Shown piece after piece: positions 28,926-38,899 of a DNA stretch of 64,000 nucleotides. Where the stretch lies: positions 1 through 64,000 of the forward strand of contig NZ_JACBXU010000002.1 in assembly GCF_013415305.1 (NCBI RefSeq). Reading direction: 5' to 3'. This DNA comes from Pantoea sp. WMus005. GTDB taxonomy: Bacteria; Pseudomonadota; Gammaproteobacteria; Enterobacterales; Enterobacteriaceae. The position numbers were made by a program, and so were the translations under genes. The notes under the pieces are model-generated. The model did no database searches, had not been told where the DNA came from, and saw only the letters and a list, made by a program, of their open reading frames with translations. The first letter of the stretch is position 1; each line of letters begins with the position of its first letter.

Positions 28926-29813
28926 GTGGTGCAAAATAGCTTAAGTATGAATAAGTGGCGTGCCTATGCTCGCCTGATGCGTATCGATAAACCCATTGGT
29001 ACGCTGCTGCTGATGTGGCCAACGCTCTGGGCATTATGGCTGGCGGGTATGTCGATTCCGCCACTGCCGGTGCTGGCGGTGTTTGTGGCCGGAGTGATTG
29101 TCATGCGTGCTGCTGGTTGTGTGATCAATGACTACGCCGATCGCAAAGTCGATGGTCACGTGGAGCGCACGAAGCACCGGCCACTGGCCAGCGGCGCGGT
29201 CAGTTCAAAAGAGGCTAAGCTGCTGTTCGTGATTCTGGCGCTGGTGGCTTTTGCGCTGGTACTGACCATGAACCTGATGACAATTATGCTCTCCGTCGTG
29301 GGGCTGGCGCTGGCGTGGGTGTATCCCTTTATGAAGCGCTATACCCATCTGCCGCAGGTGGTGCTGGGGGCCGCATTTGGCTGGGCGATTCCTATGGCAT
29401 GGTCCGCAGTTAGTGAGTCCTTACCTCTGGTATGCTGGCTGGTATTTATCGCCAACATCTGCTGGACGGTCGCTTACGACACGCAGTATGCGATGGTGGA
29501 TCGGGATGATGATCTGAAGATTGGTGTGAAGTCGACGGCGATTTTATTTGGTCGCTTCGACAAGCTGATCATCGGTCTGCTGCAACTGGCGACCCTGCTG
29601 CTGATGGCGCTGGTGGGCATGATGCTGCATCTGAACAGTGCCTTCTACTGGACGCTGCTGCTGGCGGCTGCCCTGTTTGTGTATCAGCAAAAGCTGATCG
29701 CCGGGCGTGAACGTCAGCCCTGCTTCCAGGCTTTCCTGAATAACAACTACGTCGGGATGGTGCTGTTCCTTGGCGTACTGATGAATACGCCGCCGTTCAG
29801 TCAGCTGTTCTGA
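28926..29813 (+). CDS. ubiA: 4-hydroxybenzoate octaprenyltransferase
   Basis: UbiA attaches the polyprenyl tail to 4-hydroxybenzoate in the inner membrane. The 295-residue product (E. coli 290) has about eight to nine hydrophobic helices. Both Asp-rich prenyl-diphosphate sites are present: [20 protein letters not shown] near the N-terminus and [20 protein letters not shown] in the middle. The likely start is a GTG at 28926 or 28929, with GAGG five to eight bases upstream. The ATG at 28947 would cut residues conserved in E. coli. It follows ubiC directly, and a strong two-way terminator lies after it. Confidence 0.95.
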   Translation: MVQNSLSMNKWRAYARLMRIDKPIGTLLLMWPTLWALWLAGMSIPPLPVLAVFVAGVIVMRAAGCVINDYADRKVDGHVERTKHRPLASGAVSSKEAKLLFVILALVAFALVLTMNLMTIMLSVVGLALAWVYPFMKRYTHLPQVVLGAAFGWAIPMAWSAVSESLPLVCWLVFIANICWTVAYDTQYAMVDRDDDLKIGVKSTAILFGRFDKLIIGLLQLATLLLMALVGMMLHLNSAFYWTLLLAAALFVYQQKLIAGRERQPCFQAFLNNNYVGMVLFLGVLMNTPPFSQLF

Positions 29814-29830
29814 TAACGTTTCCAGACATA

Positions 29831-29860
29831 AAAAAGGCGACCTAATGAGGTCGCCTTTTT
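29831..29860. terminator. Two-way terminator between ubiA and plsB
   Basis: AAAAAGGCGACCT-AATG-AGGTCGCCTTTTT is a perfect inverted repeat with A and T tracts, serving both convergent genes. Confidence 0.93.
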
Positions 29861-29873
29861 ACTGTGCGCGATG

Positions 29874-32297
29874 TCAGTCGTGCGCTACCGCGGTTTCAAT
29901 TGTCATGCGGACATCACTGGTGACAAGGTCAGCCAGGATATGCCAGGTCGCCAGGGTCTGCGCGACATCGGCATCACCGCTGTCGCTGATATATCCTTCA
30001 TCGCGCAACGTCAGTACCAGCGAGGTAAAGACCGCTTTGTCGAAGAACTCCGGGGCATTGATCCCGTGCAACACTGACAGACGCTGTGCCAGCGTCCGGC
30101 TCTCTTTCTCCAGCGTGCCACGGTTAATCGTCGGCTTGGCGCTGAGAATAGAGAAGGTAATGGCATAACGCTGCAGCGTTTCGCGCACGCCCGCAGCCAG
30201 CAGTTGCAGCGTGCGATAGCGTGCTGCGGTAAAGCGTAACTCACCCGCTTCGAAGGTAATCAGTCCCTGACGTGCCAGCTCCTGACTCACGTCAGTCAGC
30301 AGTTGTGGCAGCTCATCGCTCTGCCAACGCAGGAACAGTTCACTCTTCAGCATCGGGTAGATCAGGCTCACCTGACGCAGCAGTTCCGCTTCGCTCAGCG
30401 TCTGATGCTGCTGAACAATGGCAGCAATCAGCGACGGCATCACCAGCATGTGATGAATGTTGTTGCGATAGTAGGTCATCAGCACTGCCTGCTCGCGCGG
30501 CAGAATAATGATGTCGCCAATGCTGTCCTTTTCACTCTCAAACTTATTCATACCCATGGCGTGATCGAGCAGCGCTTCCGCTGAGAGATCGGGTACGGTC
30601 GCATTTGGCGAGTAAGGCACGTTGCGCAGCAACTGGGTATAGCACTCCAGTTGTTCAATCAGCTGTTCACGGGTTAGTGAGCGCTGACGTGACGCCAGCA
30701 GCGCCGTGACACAGAGGTTCATGGCGTTAGCCGCGCCCGCTTCATTGATACGCACCATCAGGCTGGCAGCAATATCGTTGACGGTTGGTGTTAACCAGCT
30801 GGGCCGCTGCGGCTCAATCGGATCGATTGCATCGCGCCATTCCGGCACCCGCTTATTGAGATAGTTGACCAGCGGCAGGGGTTCGCCAAAGTTAACGTAA
30901 CCCTGACCGAGATTGCGCAGCTTGCGTAAGCCGCGCACCATCTGCATAAAGCCTTCTTTCTCTTTCGCTGCACCGCGCAGTTCTTTAGCGTAAGTGCCCA
31001 CTTCCATCACGTGCTCATAGCCGATGTAGATCGGCACCAGCGTGATGGGGCGATTTCCACCGCGCAGCATCGCCTGCAAGGTCATGGCTAAGGTACCGGT
31101 TTTAGGGTCCAGCAGGCGACCGGTACGTGAGCGACCTCCTTCCACAAAATACTCAACCGAATAGCCCCGGGTGAACAGCTCGCCGAGATATTCGCGGAAT
31201 ACCGTGGCGTAGAGCTTGTTGCCTTTAAAGGTACGACGAATGAAGAAGGCGCCCAGACGACGGAAAATCGGGCCAGCTGGCCAGAAGTTGAGATTGATAC
31301 CTGCGGCAATGTGCGGCGGCACCAGTCCCTGATGATAGAGCACATAGGAAAGCAGCAGATAATCCATGTGGCTGCGATGGCACGGCACATAGACAATCTC
31401 GTGGCCATCCTGCGCCAGCTGGCGGACTTTTTCGCCGCCATTGACGTTGATGCCCTGATAGAGCCGACTCCAGAGCCAGCCCATCACGCGGTCAGTTACG
31501 CGGATGGCTTCATAGGAGAAGTTTGCCGCAATCTCCTCCATCATCTCGACGGCGTTCTGCTGCGCTTTCTCATGGGAGATTTTTTTGCTGCGTGCTTCAT
31601 CTTCGACGGCTTTTTCAATCGCTTTGGATTGCAGAAGGCGATTAAACAGATCCTGACGCGCCGGTAAACGCGGGCCGATCGCCGCCATTCGCTGACGGGC
31701 AAAATGGATGCGTGCCACGCGAGCCAGTTTCTGGGCAATCGACTTATCTGTACCGTGTTCCGTTGCCATACGGCGCAGTGAGACAGTAGGCGAGAAACGG
31801 ACAAAACTGTCGCGTCCATGCCAGATTACTGCAAAGAACTTCTGCACCCCGTTCAGCACCCGCAGATGCGGCGTCGCTTCGCCCTGGACTTCACGTCCTG
31901 GCGCGCGGCCAAACATCACCGTGACTGGCAGCATCTGAATATCCAGCTTAGGGTTATTGCGATGCAGGTCCAGGTAATCGTGAAAGATTTTCACCGATTC
32001 AACGCTGGGCACAAAATAGGGAAAGACGCGCGGGCCATCATGGATAAACACGTGGCGTGGCAGCAGTGAACCATCAATCTCCAGCGGAGTGAGTGGGTCG
32101 GGCAGATGATGCCGCAGACACTGTGCACGTAAAGTCAGTAAGTCAGCCTTCGAATCGTAAGGCAAAACATACATAATAGGTCGGGTCGGATCCAGACCAT
32201 GTTCAGACACGGGATCGGCCGGAATGGCCTTACTTTTTACCAAAAAGGAGAGTGGTAAATTAAGTAATTTGTAATAGAGTTTACGCCAACCTGACAT
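29874..32297 (-). CDS. plsB: Glycerol-3-phosphate 1-O-acyltransferase
   Basis: PlsB acylates glycerol-3-phosphate at position 1 using acyl-CoA or acyl-ACP, the first step of phospholipid synthesis at the inner membrane. From the ATG at 32297 the product is 807 aa, identical in length to E. coli. Acyltransferase motifs in order: [12 protein letters not shown] (the catalytic H-x4-D), [20 protein letters not shown] and a block with [16 protein letters not shown]. The longer opening to 32324 adds nine residues not seen in E. coli. It is divergent from dgkA, so two membrane-lipid genes share one control region. Confidence 0.97.
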   Translation of the reverse strand: MSGWRKLYYKLLNLPLSFLVKSKAIPADPVSEHGLDPTRPIMYVLPYDSKADLLTLRAQCLRHHLPDPLTPLEIDGSLLPRHVFIHDGPRVFPYFVPSVESVKIFHDYLDLHRNNPKLDIQMLPVTVMFGRAPGREVQGEATPHLRVLNGVQKFFAVIWHGRDSFVRFSPTVSLRRMATEHGTDKSIAQKLARVARIHFARQRMAAIGPRLPARQDLFNRLLQSKAIEKAVEDEARSKKISHEKAQQNAVEMMEEIAANFSYEAIRVTDRVMGWLWSRLYQGINVNGGEKVRQLAQDGHEIVYVPCHRSHMDYLLLSYVLYHQGLVPPHIAAGINLNFWPAGPIFRRLGAFFIRRTFKGNKLYATVFREYLGELFTRGYSVEYFVEGGRSRTGRLLDPKTGTLAMTLQAMLRGGNRPITLVPIYIGYEHVMEVGTYAKELRGAAKEKEGFMQMVRGLRKLRNLGQGYVNFGEPLPLVNYLNKRVPEWRDAIDPIEPQRPSWLTPTVNDIAASLMVRINEAGAANAMNLCVTALLASRQRSLTREQLIEQLECYTQLLRNVPYSPNATVPDLSAEALLDHAMGMNKFESEKDSIGDIIILPREQAVLMTYYRNNIHHMLVMPSLIAAIVQQHQTLSEAELLRQVSLIYPMLKSELFLRWQSDELPQLLTDVSQELARQGLITFEAGELRFTAARYRTLQLLAAGVRETLQRYAITFSILSAKPTINRGTLEKESRTLAQRLSVLHGINAPEFFDKAVFTSLVLTLRDEGYISDSGDADVAQTLATWHILADLVTSDVRMTIETAVAHD

Positions 32298-32425
32298 AGA
32301 CAACATGAAGCCTCTTGTTAGCAAAGCGCCGCAAGCATATCAGAAAGCGCAGCGAAGATCTGTGGTGGTGCCAATTGCACGCAGCCCAGACATTGACGTC
32401 AATCCGATGAAAGGGTTCCCACATC

Positions 32426-32794
32426 ATGGCAAATAATGCCACCGGACTTATCAGAATAGTAAAAGCCGCAGGCTACTCATGGCAGGGACTGCGAGCCGCC
32501 TGGCAACATGAAGCGGCGTTTCGGCAGGAAGCGCTGGCTGCACTGGCCGCTATTATTATCGCGTGCTGGCTGGATGTCGATGTGATCGCCCGCATCCTTA
32601 TGATTGGGGTGGTGGTGCTGGTGGTCATTGTCGAAATCCTCAATAGCGCCATTGAAGCGGTGGTCGATCGCATCGGTCAGGAGCATCATCCGCTGGCGGG
32701 CCGCGCAAAAGACATGGGCTCGGCAGCGGTGCTGATCAGCATCATACTGGCCCTGTTTGTCTGGGTCGCGCTGCTCTGGACACATTTGCGATAG
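32426..32794 (+). CDS. dgkA: Diacylglycerol kinase
   Basis: DgkA phosphorylates diacylglycerol to phosphatidic acid, recycling lipid left by periplasmic glucan synthesis. At 122 aa it matches E. coli, with an N-terminal amphipathic part and three transmembrane helices. The family block EILNSAIEAVVDRIG (about residues 70-84) carries the catalytic and metal-binding glutamates, followed by HPLAGRAKDMGSAAVLI. It forms trimers in the inner membrane. It is divergent from plsB and followed by a terminator before lexA. Confidence 0.96.
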   Translation: MANNATGLIRIVKAAGYSWQGLRAAWQHEAAFRQEALAALAAIIIACWLDVDVIARILMIGVVVLVVIVEILNSAIEAVVDRIGQEHHPLAGRAKDMGSAAVLISIILALFVWVALLWTHLR

Positions 32795-32803
32795 CCCTTC
32801 CAC

Positions 32804-32826
32804 AACGCGCCTGAGGGCGCGTTTTA
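32804..32826 (+). terminator. dgkA terminator
   Basis: AACGCGCC / GGCGCGTT form an 8-bp stem with a small loop, running into TTTT. It lies 10 bases past the dgkA stop and before the lexA SOS boxes. Confidence 0.8.
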
Positions 32827-32856
32827 CCTGACAATCGGTTTCCATTTCGCCAATAC

Positions 32857-32891
32857 CTGTATATACTCACAGCGACTGTATAAACAACCAG
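32857..32891. promoter_or_regulatory. Tandem SOS boxes of lexA
   Basis: CTGTATATACTCACAG (32857-32872) and CTGTATAAACAACCAG (32876-32891) fit CTG-N10-CAG. They are spaced as in E. coli lexA, giving LexA autorepression of the lexA-dinF operon. Confidence 0.93.
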
Positions 32892-32899
32892 GGGGCGGG

Positions 32900-33514
32900 A
32901 TGAAAGCATTAACCAGCAGGCAGCAGCAGGTCTATGACCTGATTCGCGACCATATTTCTTCAACGGGCATGCCGCCTACGCGTGCAGAGATTGCCGCGCA
33001 GCTGGGCTTCCGTTCGCCAAATGCGGCAGAAGAGCATCTGAAAGCGCTGGCGCGCAAAGGCGTCATCGAGATCGTTTCTGGTGCTTCGCGCGGCATTCGT
33101 CTGTTAATGGAAGAAGAAGCCTCTGAAGGGCTGCCACTGATTGGCCGTGTTGCAGCCGGTGAGCCGATCATGGCGCAGGAACATATCGAAACCCATTACA
33201 AGGTCGATCCAGGCCTGTTCAAACCATCTGCTGACTTCCTGCTGCGCGTCAGCGGAATGTCTATGAAAGATATCGGGATTATGGATGGCGACCTGCTCGC
33301 GGTACATAAAACCCAGGATGTGCGCAACGGCCAGGTTGTTGTTGCCCGCATTGATGATGAAGTCACCGTTAAACGCTGGAAAAAGCAGGGTGCTATCGTG
33401 CACCTTTTGCCTGAAAACAGTGATTTCGACCCGATTGTTGTCGATACCCGTGCTCAGTCGCTGACTATTGAAGGTCTGGCGGTTGGCGTGGTCCGTAACG
33501 GCGAGTGGCTCTGA
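32900..33514 (+). CDS. lexA: LexA repressor of the SOS regulon
   Basis: LexA represses DNA-damage genes and cleaves itself when RecA is activated. The 204-residue product is two longer than E. coli through an insert in the EEEASEG linker. A winged HTH occupies about 1-70. The cleavage site Ala86-Gly87 lies in RVAAGEP, and the catalytic pair is Ser121 in SGMSMKDIG and Lys158 in [12 protein letters not shown]. The ATG at 32900 follows GGGGCGGG. Two SOS boxes precede it, and a third lies in the uvrA-ssb gap of this window. dinF follows after 98 bases. Confidence 0.98.
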   Translation: MKALTSRQQQVYDLIRDHISSTGMPPTRAEIAAQLGFRSPNAAEEHLKALARKGVIEIVSGASRGIRLLMEEEASEGLPLIGRVAAGEPIMAQEHIETHYKVDPGLFKPSADFLLRVSGMSMKDIGIMDGDLLAVHKTQDVRNGQVVVARIDDEVTVKRWKKQGAIVHLLPENSDFDPIVVDTRAQSLTIEGLAVGVVRNGEWL

Positions 33515-33612
33515 TTCTGAGGGCTGCGTGCATTCGCCTTTTCTGATGCTATTCTGTCTGCCCTAATTTTGTCGCCTGCTTTACTGCAGCGACACTGAGC
33601 ACGGAACGGCGA

Positions 33613-34935
33613 ATGCGCTTTGTCACGGCAACGGATAAAAATCTCTGGCGGCTTGCGCTGCCGATGATCCTTTCAAATATCACCGTTCCCTTACTGGGGG
33701 TGGTCGATACTGCAGTTATTGGTCATCTCGACAGCCCTGTCTATCTTGGCGGGGTTGCGGTCGGGACAACAGTGACCAGCTTCCTGTTTATGCTGCTGCT
33801 TTTCCTTCGAATGAGTACCACTGGCCTTACGGCACAGGCGTTTGGTGCGGGCGATAAAACCGCTCTGGCACGTGCACTGGCACAGCCGCTGATCATTGCG
33901 TTGCTGGCAGGTGTCCTGTTCATCGCTTTACGTTATCCGATTATCCAGCTGGCGACCCACCTGGTTGGTGGCAATCCCGATGTTCTTGAACAGGCGGCAC
34001 TGTTTATTCAGATTCGCTGGCTCAGTGCGCCTGCAACCCTGGCAAACCTGGTGATTCTGGGCTGGCTGCTGGGCGTGCAGTATGCCCGCGCGCCGGTGAT
34101 CCTGCTGGTGGTGGGCAATCTGGTTAACATCGTGCTCGATCTCTGGCTGGTGATGGGGTTGCACTGGGGTGTCGCGGGTGCGGCAACCGCCACGGCGCTG
34201 GCGGAGTACATCACGCTGGGTGTCGGCGGTAATATGGTCTGGCGGGTGTTAAAGCTGCGCGGTATTACGTTTAATCTGCTGAAGCAGAGCTGGCGCGGTG
34301 ACAGCGGCCGGCTGCTGCGCCTCAACCGGGATATCATGCTGCGCTCTCTGATGCTGCAGCTCTGTTTTGCCTCGCTCACCGTGCTGGGTGCGCGGCTGGG
34401 TCCGGATGTGGTAGCGGTTAACGCAGTATTACTGATGTTCATTACCTTTACTGCCTACGCGCTGGATGGTTTTGCCTACGCGGTTGAAGCTTTTGCCGGC
34501 GAAGCACATGGCGCAAAAGATGGCAGTAAATTGCAGCAGGTCTGGCACTCAGCCTGTCGGCAGGCGCTGGTGGTAGCGCTGTTCTTCTCGCTGGCTTATG
34601 CCATTTTTGGCCCGCAGATTGTCACCCTGCTGACCTCTCTTCAGTCACTGCAGCAGACAGCAGACCGCTATCTGGTCTGGCAGATAATCATGCCGCTGAT
34701 CGGCGTCTGGTGTTATCTGCTGGATGGGATGTTCATCGGCGCGACGCGCGGACGCGAGATGCGTAACAGCATGGTCGTGGCAGCGGCAGGCTATTTTCTG
34801 ACGTTGCTCAGCATACCGGTGCTGGGCAATCACGGCCTGTGGCTGGCGGTGACGGTTTTCCTGGCGCTGCGCGGCCTGTCACTGTGGCTCATCTGGCGTA
34901 AGCACTGGCGTCAGAACAGCTGGTTTGACGCCTGA
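33613..34935 (+). CDS. dinF: MATE-family efflux protein DinF
   Basis: The 440-residue product is a MATE transporter with about twelve hydrophobic helices in two similar halves. The DinF subgroup features are LALPMILSNITVPLLGVVDTAVIGHL at the N-terminus and a second-half repeat with LMFITFTAYALDGFAYAVEAFAGEAHG. In E. coli dinF is co-transcribed with lexA, is SOS-inducible and is linked to resistance to oxidants and bile salts. The order lexA-dinF is kept here with no terminator evident in the 98-base gap. The exported substrate is not settled. Confidence 0.93.
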   Translation: MRFVTATDKNLWRLALPMILSNITVPLLGVVDTAVIGHLDSPVYLGGVAVGTTVTSFLFMLLLFLRMSTTGLTAQAFGAGDKTALARALAQPLIIALLAGVLFIALRYPIIQLATHLVGGNPDVLEQAALFIQIRWLSAPATLANLVILGWLLGVQYARAPVILLVVGNLVNIVLDLWLVMGLHWGVAGAATATALAEYITLGVGGNMVWRVLKLRGITFNLLKQSWRGDSGRLLRLNRDIMLRSLMLQLCFASLTVLGARLGPDVVAVNAVLLMFITFTAYALDGFAYAVEAFAGEAHGAKDGSKLQQVWHSACRQALVVALFFSLAYAIFGPQIVTLLTSLQSLQQTADRYLVWQIIMPLIGVWCYLLDGMFIGATRGREMRNSMVVAAAGYFLTLLSIPVLGNHGLWLAVTVFLALRGLSLWLIWRKHWRQNSWFDA

Positions 34936-35100
34936 TCCTGCAGGGTTAACATGAGGTTGATACAGATTATTCCGTATTATTCTACGGTTATGAAATTGGC
35001 TACTACAATTAACTTTAAGCAGCGCAGTTAACCAGCGCTTTATATCGTTATTTTGTTGAGTAGCAAAATAATCATTAAACCCGAGGATTGGAGGTCTGCC

Positions 35101-35313
35101 ATGAATAAAGACGAAGCGAGCGGCAACTGGAAGCAGTTCAAAGGCAAAATGAAAGAGAAATGGGGCAAGCTGACCGACGATGATATGCAGGTTATCGAAG
35201 GTAAACGCGATCAGCTGGTCGGTAAAATCCAGGAACGTTACGGCTATGCGAAAGATGAAGCAGAGCGCGAAGTAACGGACTGGGAAGGCAAGAACAAAGA
35301 TCACCGCTGGTAA
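35101..35313 (+). CDS. yjbJ: CsbD-family stress protein YjbJ
   Basis: A 70-residue, highly charged, soluble protein (E. coli YjbJ 69 aa). It contains the CsbD pattern GNWKQFKGKMKEKWGKLTDDD and IEGKRDQLVGKIQERYGYAKDEAEREV. The ATG at 35101 is preceded by GGAGG seven bases upstream, which decides it over the longer opening from 35053. The family is general-stress induced, sigma-S dependent in enterics, and abundant, but its action is unknown. It lies between dinF and zur as in E. coli. Confidence 0.95.
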   Translation: MNKDEASGNWKQFKGKMKEKWGKLTDDDMQVIEGKRDQLVGKIQERYGYAKDEAEREVTDWEGKNKDHRW

Positions 35314-35399
35314 TCACGATATCCTGATAATCAGCTGAAACCGCTTCGGTGTGCCCGCACCGGAGGGTACAGGGATGGAATCGCACAAGGATGTGCCAT

Positions 35400-35921
35400 T
35401 TACCCGCGTTTTCCCCGCTTTTTCCCATCATCCTGGTGATCATGTTCGCAGCTCTCTTGGTGCGTACAGGCTTCAACCGCAGCACAACTTTCACATAACC
35501 CATGCGCTTCAATCACGCTGTGGCGTAATGTAAACTGCGCCTCACCTGCCAGCGTCGTAATAATCTTCTCCACACCTTGTGCCTGTTTCTCTGTAACAGC
35601 AGCACAGCGGTCACAGACCAGCATCACCGACGTATGGGCTGGCGCTTCAAAGTGATGACACATGACGTAGCTGTTATTGGATTCCACCCGATGAATGAAA
35701 CCCTGCTCCAGCAGGAAATCCAGCGCACGATAGACCGTGGGCGGCTTGGCCTGAGGTTCACTGACGCGAAGTTGATCCAGCAAATCATAGGCGCTGATTG
35801 AGCCGGGCTGTTCGGCCATCAGGCGCAATACTTCAGCACGCTGCGAAGTCAGACGCACACCGCGTTGCAGGCACATTTTTTCGGCCTGAATCAAAATTTG
35901 CTGTGACGTCATGTTGGTCAT
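35400..35921 (-). CDS. zur: Zinc uptake regulator Zur
   Basis: Zur is the Fur-family repressor of zinc importers when zinc is replete. From the ATG at 35921 (GGAG eight bases upstream) it is 173 aa (E. coli 171). The winged helix includes RLTSQRAEVLRLMA and KPPTVYRALDFLLEQGFIHRV. The dimerisation domain carries the zinc cysteines in LVCDRCAAV and GLCESCAAVEACTH and a His-rich tail CEHDHQDDG. The longer opening to 35963 runs over a palindrome that is more likely a control site. It is convergent with yjbJ. Confidence 0.94.
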   Translation of the reverse strand: MTNMTSQQILIQAEKMCLQRGVRLTSQRAEVLRLMAEQPGSISAYDLLDQLRVSEPQAKPPTVYRALDFLLEQGFIHRVESNNSYVMCHHFEAPAHTSVMLVCDRCAAVTEKQAQGVEKIITTLAGEAQFTLRHSVIEAHGLCESCAAVEACTHQESCEHDHQDDGKKRGKRG

Positions 35922-36370
35922 GAAAATACTCCGCTGGATAAGTGATGTTATTTTATCACACAAAGTTTCGCGATGCTGAAGTTGGTATTGTTTGAAAAAT
36001 CAGCATTACTTACCTGATAAAGCAGCATAATCAGAGTTTAACCCGTCTTTTATCTCAAATATGACGACGAATCAGATCCACCCTGAATCGACCTGAAGCG
36101 GAATTTGTTGGCCTTTTGCTTTGCATCTCACTGAGTTAAGAAGTAATGTTCAGAAAGACTTAAGAAAAGTCTGGCATTATTTGAAATATCACGGCGCAGT
36201 TTGAACAATTACAATGATTTTTTGATTGGAAAACGTCCAATCCCTTGAACTAAGACACTGTTTCCTTTGAATTCACAGCAATAACGCGTTAGCCAGGGTT
36301 CACAATAGGGCTAACAAACTATTCAGTCGTTGAATGTTTCAATGACAATTTCTCAGGTGATGGCAGGCAA
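35922..36370. other. AT-rich region between zur and the outer-membrane barrel gene
   Basis: About 450 bases without a gene. It holds the palindrome GTGAT-N8-ATCAC (35942-35959) before zur, a hairpin GATTGGA-AAACG-TCCAATC (36224-36242) and the promoter of the downstream gene. E. coli carries yjbL and yjbM between zur and dusA; nothing like them is visible here. Confidence 0.6.
35942..35959. promoter_or_regulatory. Palindrome before zur, possible Zur-type site
   Basis: GTGATGTTATTTTATCAC has 5-bp inverted arms around an AT centre and resembles Zur boxes such as those with ATGTTATA..ATATC cores. It lies 21 bases upstream of the zur start. Autoregulation is only a guess. Confidence 0.4.
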
Positions 36371-37621
36371 ATGGTGAAAAAATCCGCTCAACGTTCAGCG
36401 CTGAAGTACTCCGCTGTAGTGACCGCGCTTTTCCTTTCTTCTTCCGCCATGGCGGCAGGGACCTGGTATGATGCACGTAATGACGCAATGGGCGGCACCG
36501 GCGTCGCATCTTCTCTCTATGGCTCCGCAGTGCTGGCAAACCCGGCATTGATGACGCGCGCCAAACCCGACGATAACGTCAGCATTATTATTCCCTCGGC
36601 AGGTATTCAGGTTACTGACAAAGATAAGCTGCTCGATAAAGTCGATGATATTTCGGACACCGTGGATCGCTACCGCACGGTACTGGGTAACTTTACGGCA
36701 GCGGATTTTTTCCGTGGCTATCCTGAACTGCGCGCCGCCTCTGGCGATGTCGCCAACAGGCTAAGCGATTTGCGCGGTAATAAAGCCGACGGCAGTGCGG
36801 GCGCTGCGGTTGCGGTTACCATTCCCAATGAGACCCTGCCTTTCGCCTTTATCACCAAAGCCTACGGTACCGCGCATGTCCGCGCTAACGTAGTACAGGG
36901 TGATATCGACTACCTGCGCGGTGTTGCTAATGGCACGGTTTTCCCACGTCCGGGCGATCAAAATAATCTTCGCTCCAGTGCGAATGGTTTAGCGGCACTC
37001 ACCACCGATTATGGCGTTGCGGTGGCGCATGAGTTCACCATCGCCGGTCAGCCCGTATCGGTAGGCGTGACGCCAAAAGTGCAGAAAACCTGGCTCTATA
37101 ACTACACCGCCAGCATCTACAATTACGACAAGAACGACATCAACAATAGTCAGTATCGCAGTACCGACACCGGCTTTAACGTTGATGCCGGTCTGGCGAC
37201 CACCTTTGCTGAAAACTGGACGCTGGGTGTCACCGGACAGAACCTGGTGTCGCGCGATCTGCAGACCAAAGAGGTCAATGGTTTCCGCGACACCTACCAG
37301 ATTCGCCCGCTGGTCACCACCGGCCTGTCCTGGGATAAAGGTCCGTTTACCGTGACGGGCGATGTGGATCTGACTGAGACTAAGCGCTTCAAAACCCAGG
37401 ATAACAGCCAGTATGCGGGTGTGGGCGCGGAATACCGCGTACTTGACTGGCTGCAGCTGCGTGGCGGTTATCGTGCAGACATGCGTTCTCACGACGAGAA
37501 TGTTGCCACGGCCGGTTTCGGTCTGTCGCCGTTTAACAAAGCCGTCCATCTGGATCTGGCGGGCTCTGTGGGTGCTAACAACACCTGGGGCGCGATGATG
37601 CAGCTCGGCTTTAACTTCTAA
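36371..37621 (+). CDS. TraF-like / FadL-like outer-membrane beta-barrel
   Basis: The 416-residue product has a Sec signal peptide ending SSSAMAAG. The mature N-terminus WYDARNDAMGGTGVASS is followed by SAVLANPALM, the plug motif of FadL/OmpP1-like barrels, and the chain ends GFNF, a typical outer-membrane sorting end. It fits the conserved family annotated as conjugal transfer protein TraF (TraF_2), but no conjugation genes are nearby, so that name is probably misleading. A transport or channel role is inferred. It sits alone between zur and dusA with its own hairpin terminator. Confidence 0.78.
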   Translation: MVKKSAQRSALKYSAVVTALFLSSSAMAAGTWYDARNDAMGGTGVASSLYGSAVLANPALMTRAKPDDNVSIIIPSAGIQVTDKDKLLDKVDDISDTVDRYRTVLGNFTAADFFRGYPELRAASGDVANRLSDLRGNKADGSAGAAVAVTIPNETLPFAFITKAYGTAHVRANVVQGDIDYLRGVANGTVFPRPGDQNNLRSSANGLAALTTDYGVAVAHEFTIAGQPVSVGVTPKVQKTWLYNYTASIYNYDKNDINNSQYRSTDTGFNVDAGLATTFAENWTLGVTGQNLVSRDLQTKEVNGFRDTYQIRPLVTTGLSWDKGPFTVTGDVDLTETKRFKTQDNSQYAGVGAEYRVLDWLQLRGGYRADMRSHDENVATAGFGLSPFNKAVHLDLAGSVGANNTWGAMMQLGFNF

Positions 37622-37643
37622 GCGCGTTATTCAGGCGGTTCAG

Positions 37644-37676
37644 GGGCGGGCGATGCACTATCGCCCGCCCTTGTGT
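37644..37676 (+). terminator. Terminator after the TraF-like gene
   Basis: GGGCGGGCGAT / ATCGCCCGCCC form an 11-bp stem with a 5-base loop, followed by TTGTGTT. Confidence 0.75.
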
Positions 37677-37727
37677 TATCCTTGCACAGAATTCCATCAC
37701 CTTTAATTACCGGATTGTCTGCGCTTC

Positions 37728-38720
37728 ATGCCTAATTTCTCTTCGCAACGCTTCTCTATCGCCCCCATGCTCGACTGGACCGATCGTCACTGTCGCTATT
37801 TTCATCGTCAGCTGACCGGTGACACGCTGCTCTACACCGAAATGGTGACCACGGGCGCGATCATTCATGGCAAAGGGGATTACCTGGCTTACAGTGAGGC
37901 TGAACATCCCGTCGCCTTACAGCTTGGCGGAAGCGATCCGGCGGCACTGGCGGAGTGCGCGAAGCTGGCAGAGCAGCGCGGCTACGATGAAGTAAATCTT
38001 AACGTCGGCTGTCCCTCTGATCGTGTGCAGAATGGCCGTTTCGGCGCTTGCCTGATGGCCGAGGCGAATCTGGTCGCGGATGCCATTAAGGCGATGCGCG
38101 ACGTGGTCTCCATTCCGGTCACGGTGAAAACCCGCATCGGTATTGATGAGCTGGACAGCTATGAATTCCTGACCGATTTTATCGGCACAGTGGCGGGACG
38201 CGGTGAGTGCGAGACATTTATCATCCATGCGCGTAAAGCGTGGCTCTCCGGCCTCAGCCCCAAAGAGAACCGCGAAATTCCACCGCTGGATTATCCCCGC
38301 GTCTATCAGCTGAAACGCGATTTTCCCCATCTGACCATCGCGCTTAATGGCGGCGTGAAAACGCTGGAAGAGGCACAGACTCATCTGCAGCACCTCGATG
38401 GCGTGATGATGGGACGTGAAGCCTATCAAAACCCTGGCATTCTGGCGCAGGTCGATCAGACTTTGTTTGGACGTGAGCATCCGGCGGCTAATCCGGTGGA
38501 AGTGGTACGCGCCATGTATCCCTATATAGAAGCGGAACTGGCGAAGGGCACGTATCTGGGACACGTTACACGGCATATGCTGGGCCTGTTCCAGGGTATT
38601 CCGGGCGCCCGTCAATGGCGACGCCACCTGAGTGAAAACGCCCACAAGCCGGGTGCTGATGTTCGTGTGCTGGAAGCGGCGCTCGCGCTGGTAGCGGATA
38701 AGATCCCACAGGAAGCGTGA
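37728..38720 (+). CDS. dusA: tRNA-dihydrouridine(20/20a) synthase
   Basis: DusA uses FMN and NADPH to reduce U20/U20a in the tRNA D-loop. The 330-residue product has the FMN-barrel start [18 protein letters not shown], the substrate block [21 protein letters not shown] with the catalytic cysteine, [34 protein letters not shown] and [13 protein letters not shown]-terminal helical tRNA-binding domain follows. The first ATG aligns with the family core. It is monocistronic between two terminators and upstream of pspG, as in E. coli. dusA ends are known phage attachment sites, but no element is inserted here. Confidence 0.96.
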   Translation: MPNFSSQRFSIAPMLDWTDRHCRYFHRQLTGDTLLYTEMVTTGAIIHGKGDYLAYSEAEHPVALQLGGSDPAALAECAKLAEQRGYDEVNLNVGCPSDRVQNGRFGACLMAEANLVADAIKAMRDVVSIPVTVKTRIGIDELDSYEFLTDFIGTVAGRGECETFIIHARKAWLSGLSPKENREIPPLDYPRVYQLKRDFPHLTIALNGGVKTLEEAQTHLQHLDGVMMGREAYQNPGILAQVDQTLFGREHPAANPVEVVRAMYPYIEAELAKGTYLGHVTRHMLGLFQGIPGARQWRRHLSENAHKPGADVRVLEAALALVADKIPQEA

Positions 38721-38737
38721 TCCGTCATTCAACGCTG

Positions 38738-38767
38738 AAAAACCAGCCCTCAAGGCTGGTTTTTTTT
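38738..38767 (+). terminator. dusA terminator
   Basis: AAACCAGCC / GGCTGGTTT with a 5-base loop and a long T run. It isolates dusA from the sigma-54 promoter of pspG. Confidence 0.92.
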
Positions 38768-38845
38768 ACGCCACGATATGGTTTTTTTCGCCAGGTTGCC
38801 ATGCCGCTCTTGAATTATTTCAACTTAAAATCAATCAGTTAATGG

Positions 38846-38862
38846 TTGGCACGCTTCTTGTA
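38846..38862 (+). promoter_or_regulatory. Sigma-54 promoter of pspG
   Basis: TTGGCACGCTTCTTGTA carries the -24 GG and -12 TG elements with correct spacing (consensus TGGCACG-N4-TTGCW). It lies 38 bases before the pspG start. In E. coli pspG is a PspF/sigma-54 target. Confidence 0.88.
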
Positions 38863-38899
38863 ATAACTACAGCAATCGATCTCAAAAAGGAGCGCTGAC

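Noticed and set aside
37917..38753. 278-codon open frame antisense to dusA
   Set aside because: It is a shadow of the well-conserved dusA reading frame, has no ribosome site or family features, and its extent mirrors dusA.
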